NCBI GenBank assembly: GCA_024642185.1
Contig: JAHEBR010000134.1
Coordinates: forward strand, 1-6,103
Origin: Marivivens sp.
GTDB lineage: Bacteria; Pseudomonadota; Alphaproteobacteria; Rhodobacterales; Rhodobacteraceae
Length of the DNA: 6,103 nt
Direction of reading: 5' to 3'
Shown here: piece by piece, positions 1-6,103 of the stretch
Numbering within the stretch: position 1 is the first letter of the stretch
How the letters are laid out: the number at the start of each line of letters is the position of its first letter
Position numbers and translations under genes: made by a program
Notes under the pieces: generated by a model
Seen by the model: the letters and a program-made list of their open reading frames with translations, nothing else
Told to the model about the DNA's origin: nothing
Databases searched by the model: none

Positions 1-2026
1 CGGCGCCCATGGTCCAGCTTTGCGCCACATCGTGCAGGTTGGCGGCCATGATCTGGCTGACGATCTGGGCCTTGACCGTGGGGTTGGTGATCTCGACCAG
101 CGTCTCGACGCGGCGGTTGAGGTTGCGGTCCATCCAGTCGGCCGACGAGATAAAGACGCGGGCCTTCTTGGAAGGCAGGCCGTGGCCGTTGCCGAAACAG
201 ACGATCCGCGAATGTTCAAGGAAGCGGCCGATGATGGATTTCACGCGAATATTCTCGCTCAACCCCTTCACGCCGGGCCGCAGGCCACAGATGCCGCGCA
301 CCACGAGGCTGATCTTTACGCCCGCTTGCGAGGCCGCATAAAGCGCGTCGATCACATCGCCTTCGATCAGGCTGTTGAGCTTGACCCAGATCGCCGCCGG
401 TTTGCCCGCGCGGGCGTGCTCGGCTTCGGCCTCGATCATCTCGAGGAGGCGGGGCTTGAGCGAGATGGGCGAGATGGCGAGGTTTTCAAGCCGCTCTGGC
501 TGGGCATAGCCCGAGAGATAGTTGAACACCTTCGTCGCATCGCGCCCCAGCGCCTTGTCGCAGGTGAAAAGCGAGAGGTCGGTATAGATGCGGGCGGTGA
601 TCGGGTGATAATTGCCGGTGCCGAAGTGGGTATAGGTCACCAGTTGATCGCCCTCGCGGCGCACCACGGTCGAGATCTTGGCGTGGGTCTTGTAGTTGGT
701 GAAACCATAGACAACGTGCGCCCCGGCGCGTTCAAGGCGGCGCGACTGGCGGATGTTGGCGGCCTCGTCGAAACGGGCCTTGAGCTCGACGAGGGCGGTC
801 ACGGATTTTCCATCCTCGGCCGCCTCGCACAGCGCCTCGACGATCGGCGAGTTGCGCGAGGTGCGATAGAGCGTCTGCTTGATCGCCACCACATCGGGAT
901 CGCGGGCGGCCTGCTGCAGGAAGCGCACCACCATGTCGAAGGTTTCGTAGGGGTGATGCAGCAGCATATCCTTCTGCCGGATCGCCGCGAACATATCGCC
1001 GTCGAAATCCTGAACCCGCTCGGGCACGCGGGGGGAATAGGGCGGCCAGAGAAGGTCGGGGCGGGCATCGAGCACCAATTCGCCCAGATCGGCCATGCCG
1101 ATCATGCCCTCGACCTCGACCACCTCGTCTTCACGGACGTGCAGTTCGTCCATCACCATCGCCTTGAGCGCAGGCGGCGCGCCGGCCGAGAGCTTCATCC
1201 GCACGACCTCGCCCCGGCGGCGGCGCTTGAGCGCGGTCTCGAACTCGCGCACGAGGTCTTCGGCCTCGTCCTCGACCTCGAGATCGCTGTCGCGCAAGAC
1301 GCGGAAGGCGCAGTGGCCTTTCATGGTGTAGCCGGGGAAGAGCTGGCCGATATGCAGGATCAACAGCTCTTCGAGCGGCAGGAAACGGTGGCCGCTCTCC
1401 GAGGGGAGCGGGATGAAGCGGTCGATCTGCGCCGGAACCGGCAGAAGCGCGCGCAGGGGGCGCTTGTCGAGGGTGCGCTCGAGCTGGAGCGCCAGCGCGA
1501 AGCCTTCGTTGGGGATGAAGGGGAAGGGGTGCGCGGGGTCGACCGCCAACGGTGAGAGCACCGGAAAGACCTTGTTGAGGAACACATCCTCAAGATGGCT
1601 CTCATCTTCCTCGCTGAGTTTGCCGCGCACGCAAATCTGGATGCCATTCTCGGTCAACTCTCCCGTCAGCTGGGAAAAGATCACCTGCTGGTGCGCCATC
1701 AGGCGGCGGGCGTTCTCGTCGATCATGGCAAGCTGTTCGGCGGGGCTCAGTCCATCGAGCGAGGGCGAGGTATTGCCCGCCCGCGCCAGCTCGCGCAGGC
1801 CCGCGACGCGGACGGTGTAGAATTCGTCAAGGTTGGTGGCCGATATCGAGAGGAACCGCAGGCGTTCGAGAAGTGGCACACGGGGGTTCTCGGATTCCTC
1901 GAGAACACGCCAGTTGAAACCAAGCCAGCTCAGCTCGCGGTTATAGAAGCGACCGGGGCCGCTGAGGTCGGCGTCGATCTCGACCGGATCGGGAAAGGGG
2001 CTTTCGAGAAAATCGGCGTTGCGCAT
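1..2026 (-). CDS. ppk: Polyphosphate kinase 1 (PPK1), C-terminus cut off by the window edge
   Basis: The product reversibly transfers the gamma phosphate of ATP onto inorganic polyphosphate, and belongs to the phospholipase-D-like PPK1 family. From the ATG at 2026, 675 intact codons are visible; the usual length is roughly 700-730 aa, so about 50 residues are missing. The N-domain shows FYNRELSWLGFNWRVLEE (27-44) and TNLDEFYTVR (64-73), where N65 matches the ATP-contacting Asn45 of E. coli Ppk. R388 (LYRTS) and R418 (KARFDE) match Arg375 and Arg405. His448 in KTHAK matches the phosphorylated His435, His467 in YTHFGTGNYH matches His454, and His605 in FLEHSRI matches His592; the constant offset of 13 supports the alignment. 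An in-frame stop (the hdaA TAA) lies 11 codons upstream with no other ATG, GTG or TTG between, which fixes the start. AGGAA at 2043-2039 is a rather distant ribosome site (12 nt). It is the third gene of the leftward operon. An exopolyphosphatase gene often follows in related genomes but would lie outside the window. Confidence 0.97.
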   Translation of the reverse strand, partial: MRNADFLESPFPDPVEIDADLSGPGRFYNRELSWLGFNWRVLEESENPRVPLLERLRFLSISATNLDEFYTVRVAGLRELARAGNTSPSLDGLSPAEQLAMIDENARRLMAHQQVIFSQLTGELTENGIQICVRGKLSEEDESHLEDVFLNKVFPVLSPLAVDPAHPFPFIPNEGFALALQLERTLDKRPLRALLPVPAQIDRFIPLPSESGHRFLPLEELLILHIGQLFPGYTMKGHCAFRVLRDSDLEVEDEAEDLVREFETALKRRRRGEVVRMKLSAGAPPALKAMVMDELHVREDEVVEVEGMIGMADLGELVLDARPDLLWPPYSPRVPERVQDFDGDMFAAIRQKDMLLHHPYETFDMVVRFLQQAARDPDVVAIKQTLYRTSRNSPIVEALCEAAEDGKSVTALVELKARFDEAANIRQSRRLERAGAHVVYGFTNYKTHAKISTVVRREGDQLVTYTHFGTGNYHPITARIYTDLSLFTCDKALGRDATKVFNYLSGYAQPERLENLAISPISLKPRLLEMIEAEAEHARAGKPAAIWVKLNSLIEGDVIDALYAASQAGVKISLVVRGICGLRPGVKGLSENIRVKSIIGRFLEHSRIVCFGNGHGLPSKKARVFISSADWMDRNLNRRVETLVEITNPTVKAQIVSQIMAANLHDVAQSWTMGA

Positions 2027-2059
2027 GGCGGGCTGGAATTCCTGTGTCTCTAGGGGCAG

Positions 2060-2731
2060 TTATCCGCCGCTTGGGGGGGGATTGTCCAGAAGCGCCCGCG
2101 CCAGCGGCACATTGACCTCGCGCCCCTGTGCCAGTGCCGCGGCGTCGAGATCGGCCACCATCCGCGCGGCAGCGGCGAAGGAACGGTCGATCCGGCTTAC
2201 CAGATAGGCGATGAGCGCGGGGGGCGGGGCGATCTGGCGATCCTGAAAGAGCTTCATCATCACCGCGCCCAAGAGCCGGTCGTCGGGATCGTCGATGTGG
2301 CTCACCGTCGTTGCCTGCATCCGGCTTGCAAGGTCGGGCAGGGCGATGGACCAGCGCGAAGGGGCGCGGTCGGAGGTCAGGAGAAGCTTGCCACGCCCGC
2401 GCAGGTGGTTGTGCAGGTGAAAGACGGGTTCTTCGGCCTCGCGGGGCAGGGTCTCCATATCCTCGATGACGATGCAGGCGGCCTCGGGCAAGGCAAAGTC
2501 GGCCCCGATCCCGGATGCCTGCAGCAGAACCGCCTCGTTATTTTGCGCGAAGACGCGGGCGAGGTGGGTCTTGCCGCTGCCCTTGGGGCCGACGATGGCG
2601 AGCTTGCCCTCGGGCCAGCTGTCGGGGGCCGAGATCATGGCAAAAGAGCGGGCATTGGCTTCGGAGATGAAGAAATCCTCGCGCCCCAGCGCCACGCGCA
2701 CCGGCCAATCAAAGGCAAGCTGCTCGGCCAT
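2060..2731 (-). CDS. hdaA: HdaA, DnaA-ATPase-domain regulator of replication initiation
   Basis: This 223-aa protein resembles the AAA+ domain of DnaA without the C-terminal DNA-binding domain, as in Hda/HdaA (usually about 220-250 aa). Family members bind the DNA-loaded sliding clamp and stimulate ATP hydrolysis by DnaA, preventing re-initiation. Visible elements: an N-terminal clamp-binding-like motif QLAFDW (4-9); Walker A GPKGSGKT (48-55); Walker B-like IVIED (87-91); sensor 1 LLLTSDR (116-122); a Box VII-like LPDLASRM (131-138) with candidate arginine finger R137; and DRSFAAAARMVADLD (182-196) with candidate sensor 2 R183. The start ATG (2731-2729) overlaps the TAA of the upstream AI-2E-family gene as TAATG, which suggests translational coupling. 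The open frame extends upstream to 2992, but only inside that neighbour, and the clamp motif right after this ATG supports the shorter start. The C-terminus NPPPSGG is encoded over a run of eight C. DnaA itself is excluded by length; generic DnaA-related annotation is the main alternative name. Confidence 0.95.
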   Translation of the reverse strand: MAEQLAFDWPVRVALGREDFFISEANARSFAMISAPDSWPEGKLAIVGPKGSGKTHLARVFAQNNEAVLLQASGIGADFALPEAACIVIEDMETLPREAEEPVFHLHNHLRGRGKLLLTSDRAPSRWSIALPDLASRMQATTVSHIDDPDDRLLGAVMMKLFQDRQIAPPPALIAYLVSRIDRSFAAAARMVADLDAAALAQGREVNVPLARALLDNPPPSGG

Positions 2732-3792
2732 TAGTCTTTTCCGGCCAATCCGCGATAGAGGCGTCCGGCCTTGTATTGGACAAGGCCAAAGCGGGCCAGA
2801 ACGCCAAACATCGCCGCCACCGGCACCGCGACGAGCATCCCGACAAAGCCGAAGAGCGAGCCAAAGACCGAAAGCGCAAGGATCAGCCAGACCGGGTGCA
2901 GCCCGACCGAGCCGCCCACGAGCTTGGGCGTCAGGACGTTGCCCTCCATCAGTTGCCCGATACCGAAGATACCTGCGACAACGCCGATCCAAAGCCAGTC
3001 GCCCCAGAACTGAAAGAGCGCTAGGCCAATGGCCAGCGCGCCCCCGACGAGGGCGCCGACATAGGGGATGAACGAGATGATCCCGCCGACAAAGCCCACG
3101 GCAAGGCCGAAATTCAGCCCGACGAGCATCAGCGAGACGCCATAATAGGTCCCGAGGATCAGGCAGACGGTGCCTTGCCCGCGAATGAACGAGGCGAGTG
3201 TCTTGTCGATATCGCCGGCCACCTGACGGATCGCCGGTGCGTGATCAAGCGGCAGAAGATCGTCGATCACCGCCACCATCCGATCCCAGTCGAGAAGAAG
3301 GTAGAAGGCCACAACCGGCACGACGACCAGAAGGACGAGGATGTTGATGAGGCTGAGCGCAGAACTCAGAACCCCGTTCAAAAGATCGCCGCCCTTCGAT
3401 TGGATCGTTTGGCCGACGGCGGTCAGCTGATGGCGGATGGTGCTTTCGGCGTCCATCAGAGAGGGGAACCTCTCGGTCAGCCAGTGCTGAAGCTGGGCCA
3501 CGATGGCGGGCGCGCTTTCGATCAGGGATGTGGTCTGCTGGATCAGGGTCGGGATGATGAGAAGGAAGGCCACAACAAAACCGAGCGCCGCGATCAGGGT
3601 AATGAGCGCCACCGACAAGACGCGGCTGAAGCCGATCCTTTCGAGGCGGTCGGCAATCGGATCGAGCAGATAGGCAATGGCTCCGCCAAGCACGAAGGGC
3701 AAAAGAACGTTGCCCAGCGCATAGAGCACGACAAAGAAGACCGCCGCCGCGATCCCCCAGTATTTCGCCTGTTCCTTGACGGGTAGGGCCAT
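2731..3792 (-). CDS. AI-2E/PerM family multi-pass inner-membrane protein
   Basis: This 353-aa hydrophobic protein has the typical length and pattern of the AI-2E (formerly UPF0118/PerM) transporter family. Hydrophobic segments lie at about 12-43 (likely two helices), 58-81, 147-168, 207-232, 233-261, 266-281 and 301-333. A long, mostly polar stretch (about 83-145) lies between the third and fourth. Family signatures seen are SFIRGQ (201-206), FIPYVGALVGG (241-251), EGNVLTPKLVG (283-293), VGLHPVWLILAL (296-307) and FVGMLVAVPVA (316-326). Substrates vary within the family: autoinducer-2 export was proposed for E. coli TqsA and Na+(Li+)/H+ antiport for some members, so the substrate here cannot be named. 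The ATG at 3792 is chosen because AGAGGAG (3804-3798) sits 5 nt upstream and the first helix follows at once; a longer start at 3936 would add a charged, uncharacteristic 48 residues. It is the first gene of the leftward operon and overlaps hdaA by one base. Confidence 0.93.
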   Translation of the reverse strand: MALPVKEQAKYWGIAAAVFFVVLYALGNVLLPFVLGGAIAYLLDPIADRLERIGFSRVLSVALITLIAALGFVVAFLLIIPTLIQQTTSLIESAPAIVAQLQHWLTERFPSLMDAESTIRHQLTAVGQTIQSKGGDLLNGVLSSALSLINILVLLVVVPVVAFYLLLDWDRMVAVIDDLLPLDHAPAIRQVAGDIDKTLASFIRGQGTVCLILGTYYGVSLMLVGLNFGLAVGFVGGIISFIPYVGALVGGALAIGLALFQFWGDWLWIGVVAGIFGIGQLMEGNVLTPKLVGGSVGLHPVWLILALSVFGSLFGFVGMLVAVPVAAMFGVLARFGLVQYKAGRLYRGLAGKD

Positions 3793-3797
3793 GGTCT

Positions 3798-3804
3798 CTC
3801 CTCT
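3798..3804 (-). promoter_or_regulatory. Ribosome binding site of the AI-2E-family gene
   Basis: AGAGGAG on the minus strand, 5 nt before the ATG at 3792, is a strong Shine-Dalgarno match. It decides the start codon in favour of 3792 over the in-frame ATG at 3936. Confidence 0.8.
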
Positions 3805-3808
3805 TGGG

Positions 3809-3839
3809 TCTATCTCGTCACATCTGCCGCGCAGATCAA
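3809..3839 (-). promoter_or_regulatory. Weak candidate promoter of the leftward operon, overlapped by an inverted repeat
   Basis: On the minus strand TTGATC (3839-3834) resembles a -35 box. Possible -10 boxes are GAGATA (3816-3811, 17-nt spacer) or GATAGA (3814-3809, 19-nt spacer), both poor matches. A start site downstream of either box would leave a leader of only about a dozen bases that includes the ribosome site. This may be wrong; the region is the only non-coding DNA ahead of the operon, so some promoter is expected in 3793-3947. Confidence 0.25.
3822..3836. repeat. Perfect 6-bp inverted repeat with 3-bp spacer (operator-like)
   Basis: ATCTGC-CGC-GCAGAT is a perfect dyad located 29 bp upstream of the AI-2E gene start codon in the divergent intergenic region, overlapping the -35-like TTGATC. 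Its position suits a repressor or activator site, but no bound factor can be named from the sequence. It could also arise by chance. Confidence 0.45.
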
Positions 3840-3882
3840 CCCCACAGAGGCGAAATGGCCCCAGACAATCGCGTTTGGGCGC

Positions 3883-3909
3883 TTGCCTGCCCCTTCGTGC
3901 CCCTTTAAA
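3883..3909 (+). promoter_or_regulatory. Weak candidate promoter of proS
   Basis: TTGCCT (3883-3888) and TTTAAA (3904-3909) are separated by 15 bp; reading the second box as TTAAAC (3905-3910) gives 16 bp. The TTTAAA stands out as an A/T island in G/C-rich sequence about 40 bp before the proS start codon. The match to a sigma-70 consensus is partial and the spacing is short, so the call is tentative. Confidence 0.3.
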
Positions 3910-3934
3910 CCGCGTGGACGACCCGATTTCCTGC

Positions 3935-3939
3935 AAGGA
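3935..3939 (+). promoter_or_regulatory. Ribosome binding site of proS
   Basis: AAGGA lies 8 nt before the ATG at 3948, a normal Shine-Dalgarno spacing, and supports that start codon. Confidence 0.7.
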
Positions 3940-3947
3940 TCCCGCCC

Positions 3948-5285
3948 ATGCGCCTCAGCCGCTATTTCCTGCCCGTTCTGAAAGAGAACCCCGCCGAGGC
4001 CCAGATCGTCTCGCACCGCTACATGCTGCGCGCCGGCATGATCAAACAGCAGGCGGCGGGCATCTATTCGTGGCTGCCGCTCGGCTATCGCGTGCTGAAG
4101 CGGATCGAGCAGATCGTCCACGAAGAGCAGGTCCGCGCGGGCCATATCCCCCTTCTGATGCCGACGCTCCAGCCCGCCGACCTCTGGCGCGAGAGCGGGC
4201 GCTATGACGACTACGGCCAAGAGATGCTGCGCATCAAGGACCGGCACGAGCGCGATATGCTTTATGGTCCCACCAACGAGGAGATGATCACCGACATCTT
4301 CCGCAGCCATGTGGGCAGCTACAAAGACCTGCCGATGACGCTCTATCACATCCAGTGGAAATTCCGCGACGAGGTCCGCCCGCGGTTCGGCGTGATGCGC
4401 GGGCGCGAGTTCCTGATGAAGGACGGCTATAACTTCGACGTCGACCGCGAGAGCGCGCTGCACGCCTATAACCGCCACATGGTCAGCTATCTGCGCACCT
4501 ACGAGCGCATGGGCCTGACCGCGATCCCGATGCGCGCGGCCTCGGGCCCCATCGGCGGCGACAATACCCACGAATTCCTCGTGCTCGCCTCCACCGGCGA
4601 GAGCGAGGTGTTTTTCGATGACCGCGTGACCAGCCTCAAGCTTGGCACCCGCGAGATCGACTATGACAACTGGGATCAGGTGGCGAAGGTCTGTGAAGAG
4701 TTCACCACGCTTTACGCCCGCACCGACGAAACCCATGACGAGGCCGCTTTTGCAGAGGTTCCCCAAGAGCATCGCAAGGTCGCGCGCGGCATCGAGGTTG
4801 GTCAGATCTTCTATTTCGGCACCAAATATTCGGAATCTATGGGCGCGACGGTCGTGACCAAAGACGGAACCAAGGTCCCGGTCGAGATGGGCAGCCACGG
4901 CATCGGCGTGAGCCGCCTTCTGGGCGCGATCATCGAAGCCAGCCACGACGACAAGGGCATCATCTGGCCCGAAGGCGTGACCCCCTTCCATGTGGGCATC
5001 GTCAACCTCAAGCAGGGCGACGCCGAGGCGGATGCCGCTTGCGAGGCGCTCTACAAATCGGTCGCCGCATTGGGCCTTGAGGCGCTTTACGACGACCGCG
5101 ACGAGCGGGCGGGCGGCAAGTTTGCGACGATGGACCTGATCGGCCTGCCGTGGCGGATCACCGTCGGCCCCCGCGGCCTCAAGAACGGCGTGGTCGAACT
5201 CACCTCGCGCCGCACCGGCGAGAGTGTCGAGCTGCCGCCGCAAGAGGCCATCGAGCGGATCGCCGGGATCTACGCCGGGATCTGA
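3948..5285 (+). CDS. proS: Prolyl-tRNA synthetase, short alphaproteobacterial type without the editing insertion
   Basis: This 445-aa class II aminoacyl-tRNA synthetase attaches proline to tRNA-Pro in the cytoplasm. The N-terminus MRLSRYFLPVLKENP is characteristic. Motif 1 region: GIYSWLPLGYRVLKRIE (38-54) to LLMPTLQP (69-76). ATP/proline-site elements are GPTNEE (107-112), motif 2 WKFRDEVRPRFGVMRGREF (137-155) and RGIEVGQIFYFGTKYS (280-295). Motif 3 is GSHGIGVSRLLGAIIE (315-330) with R323. The anticodon-binding domain spans about 345-440, including YDDRDERAGGKF (381-392). The roughly 180-residue editing domain that full-length bacterial ProRS carries between motifs 2 and 3 is absent; only about 70 residues separate GGDNTHEF (203-210) from RGIEVG. 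This fits the shorter alphaproteobacterial subfamily (about 440 aa against about 570), so it is not a deletion artefact. The start has AAGGA 8 nt upstream. The gene diverges from the leftward operon and precedes the lipoprotein-release permease gene by 89 bp, probably co-transcribed. Confidence 0.98.
   Translation: MRLSRYFLPVLKENPAEAQIVSHRYMLRAGMIKQQAAGIYSWLPLGYRVLKRIEQIVHEEQVRAGHIPLLMPTLQPADLWRESGRYDDYGQEMLRIKDRHERDMLYGPTNEEMITDIFRSHVGSYKDLPMTLYHIQWKFRDEVRPRFGVMRGREFLMKDGYNFDVDRESALHAYNRHMVSYLRTYERMGLTAIPMRAASGPIGGDNTHEFLVLASTGESEVFFDDRVTSLKLGTREIDYDNWDQVAKVCEEFTTLYARTDETHDEAAFAEVPQEHRKVARGIEVGQIFYFGTKYSESMGATVVTKDGTKVPVEMGSHGIGVSRLLGAIIEASHDDKGIIWPEGVTPFHVGIVNLKQGDAEADAACEALYKSVAALGLEALYDDRDERAGGKFATMDLIGLPWRITVGPRGLKNGVVELTSRRTGESVELPPQEAIERIAGIYAGI
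5261..5284 (+). repeat. Tandem 12-bp repeat at the 3' end of proS
   Basis: CGCCGGGATCTA (5261-5272) is followed directly by CGCCGGGATCTG (5273-5284), identical in 11 of 12 positions. The units encode AGIY and AGI, and the second runs into the TGA stop. It looks like a small in-frame duplication at the C-terminus. Confidence 0.8.
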
Positions 5286-5308
5286 TCTTTGCCGATCGGA
5301 GGGGCCAG

Positions 5309-5334
5309 GCTGTCGCAGCGCTAGCCGCGGCAGC
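5309..5334 (+). other. Hairpin in the proS-permease intergenic space
   Basis: GCTGTCGC (5309-5316) can pair with GCGGCAGC (5327-5334), giving 8 pairs including one G-U and a 10-nt loop. No run of T follows, so it does not meet the usual picture of an intrinsic terminator. It may be an mRNA processing or stabilising hairpin between two co-transcribed genes, or chance in G/C-rich sequence. Confidence 0.35.
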
Positions 5335-5374
5335 CGCAACGCGCTATATCAGGCAAAACAGCCAAGGCCCGAGC

Positions 5375-6103
5375 ATGACCGCAGGCACCACCGCCCCCTT
5401 TTCCCGTTTCGAATGGATGATCGCCTGGCGCTATCTGCGTGCGCGGCGGTCGGAGGGCGGCGTTTCGGTGATGACATGGATCAGCCTGATCGGCGTCACC
5501 CTCGCAGTTTTTGCGCTGGTGGCGACGCTGGCCGTGCGGTCGGGCTTTCGGGCCGAGTTTGTCGATACGATCCTCGGGGCCAACGCCCATGTCACCGTCT
5601 ATCGCAGCGCCACCGTCGGCGCGGATGGCCAGCTTGACCGGGCCATCCCCGACTATGACGCGCTGGCGGCGACGCTGGCCGCCGTGCCCGGTGTGACCCA
5701 CGCCGCGCCGCTCACGCGCGGGCAGGTGATGGCGAATTTCGGCAATGCCAATTCGGGCGTCGAGATTTTCGGCATCCGCGGCGCCGATCTCGCCGCGCTG
5801 CGCCGCATCGTCGATCCGGCGACGGGCATGGGCGATCTTGGCCGCTTTGATGAAGGCATTGCCATCGGCTCGGGCGTGGCACAGCAATTGGGCGTGGGCC
5901 TTGGCGACAAGATCAAGATCATCTCGCCCAATGGGGTGAAGACAGCCTTCGGCACCTCGCCGCGGGTCAATGCCTATGAGGTCGTCTATATCTTCTCGGC
6001 GGGCCGCTGGGATATCGACCGCACCCGCGTCTACCTGCCACTCGCGCAGGCTCAGCGGTTTTTCGACAAGGACGACGTGGCCGACGAGATCGAGGTCATG
6101 GTC
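5375..6103 (+). CDS. lolC: Lipoprotein-releasing ABC transporter permease, LolC/LolE (LolF-like) family, N-terminal part
   Basis: 243 codons are visible with no stop before the window ends; the family is about 410-430 aa, so over half is present. With the LolD ATPase, such permeases extract lipoproteins from the inner membrane and pass them to LolA. FEWMIAWRYLRARR (12-25) is the typical cytoplasmic start. The first membrane segment, about 32-54 (VMTWISLIGVTLAVFALVATLAV), runs into SGFRAEF (56-62) and ILGANAHVTVY (66-76). The periplasmic domain then follows, with VPGVTHAAPLTRGQVMA (104-120), GSGVAQQLGVGLGDKI (165-180), TAFGTSPR (190-197) and VYLPLAQAQRFF (219-230). The stretch around 188-199 corresponds roughly to the LolA-contacting Hook loop of E. 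coli LolC, which is inference by pattern. AAGG at 5364-5367 lies 7 nt before the ATG. Many alphaproteobacteria have a single such permease (LolF type) in place of separate LolC and LolE, so the symbol is provisional. A lolD gene would be expected just beyond the edge. Confidence 0.9.
   Translation, partial: MTAGTTAPFSRFEWMIAWRYLRARRSEGGVSVMTWISLIGVTLAVFALVATLAVRSGFRAEFVDTILGANAHVTVYRSATVGADGQLDRAIPDYDALAATLAAVPGVTHAAPLTRGQVMANFGNANSGVEIFGIRGADLAALRRIVDPATGMGDLGRFDEGIAIGSGVAQQLGVGLGDKIKIISPNGVKTAFGTSPRVNAYEVVYIFSAGRWDIDRTRVYLPLAQAQRFFDKDDVADEIEVMV

Noticed and set aside
20..1555. 511-codon open frame on the plus strand antisense to ppk
   Set aside because: Its codons are exactly in register with the ppk codons on the other strand, so G/C-rich third positions suppress stops. 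It shows no family motif, while the minus strand encodes an unbroken PPK1 with all catalytic residues.
2732..2992. Upstream extension of the hdaA frame (87 more codons)
   Set aside because: It lies wholly within the AI-2E-family gene, and the expected clamp-binding N-terminus begins right after the ATG at 2731.
3175..3786. 203-codon plus-strand frame antisense to the AI-2E gene
   Set aside because: It is highly charged, repetitive D/E/R/H-rich sequence expected opposite a hydrophobic membrane-protein gene.
3870..3917. Possible leader RNA structure (CGCGTTT with AAACCGCG) before proS
   Set aside because: The pairing needs a bulge and a loop of about 30 bases, no anticodon-specifier or attenuator features are seen, and T-box control is not expected in this group.
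3793..3936. Longer start for the AI-2E-family gene
   Set aside because: The 48 extra residues are charged and unlike the family N-terminus, and a strong ribosome site directly precedes the ATG at 3792.
3776..4207. Plus-strand open frame crossing the divergent intergenic region
   Set aside because: It overlaps the starts of both the AI-2E gene and proS in a different frame, and its predicted sequence is Arg/Pro/Ala-rich with no recognisable domain.
3810..5339. 509-codon open frame on the minus strand antisense to proS
   Set aside because: It is again in codon register with proS and has a low-complexity D/H/A/V-rich composition typical of a shadow frame. proS has a full set of class II synthetase motifs.
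5321..5887. 188-codon minus-strand frame antisense to the lipoprotein-release permease
   Set aside because: It is a shadow of the plus-strand permease frame, which runs uninterrupted to the window end with clear family motifs.

Overview
The window looks like ordinary chromosomal core sequence from an alphaproteobacterium, most likely the Rhodobacterales (Rhodobacter/Paracoccus-like). The evidence is high G+C coding sequence with strong G/C preference at third codon positions, a short prolyl-tRNA synthetase without the editing insertion, a stand-alone DnaA-ATPase-like HdaA directly upstream of a polyphosphate kinase, and a lipoprotein-release permease directly downstream of proS. The family calls rest on motifs; the taxonomic call is inference.

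Layout. Two transcription units diverge from a 155-bp intergenic region (3793-3947). The leftward unit reads AI-2E/PerM-family membrane protein (2731-3792), HdaA-type replication regulator (2060-2731), polyphosphate kinase 1 (2026 down to the left edge, C-terminus cut off). The first two genes overlap by one base (TAATG) and the next gap is 33 bp, so this is almost certainly an operon. The rightward unit reads proS (3948-5285) and, after 89 bp, the N-terminal part of a LolC/LolE-type permease that runs off the right edge.

How the genes work together. HdaA is expected to act with the replication sliding clamp to switch off DnaA-ATP, and Ppk1 makes polyphosphate, a stress- and starvation-linked polymer, so the leftward unit may connect replication control with nutritional state. 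That link is inference from co-location. The rightward pair contributes translation (charging of tRNA-Pro) and outer-membrane lipoprotein export; they look like simple neighbours.

The two long open frames antisense to ppk (20-1555 plus) and proS (3810-5339 minus) are codon-register shadows. I saw no mobile element, CRISPR array, RNA gene, toxin-antitoxin pair or defence system, and no convincing undescribed system. The items worth a second look are small: a C8 tract at the end of hdaA, a perfect inverted repeat next to the AI-2E gene start, a tandem 12-bp repeat closing proS, and a hairpin between proS and the permease gene.
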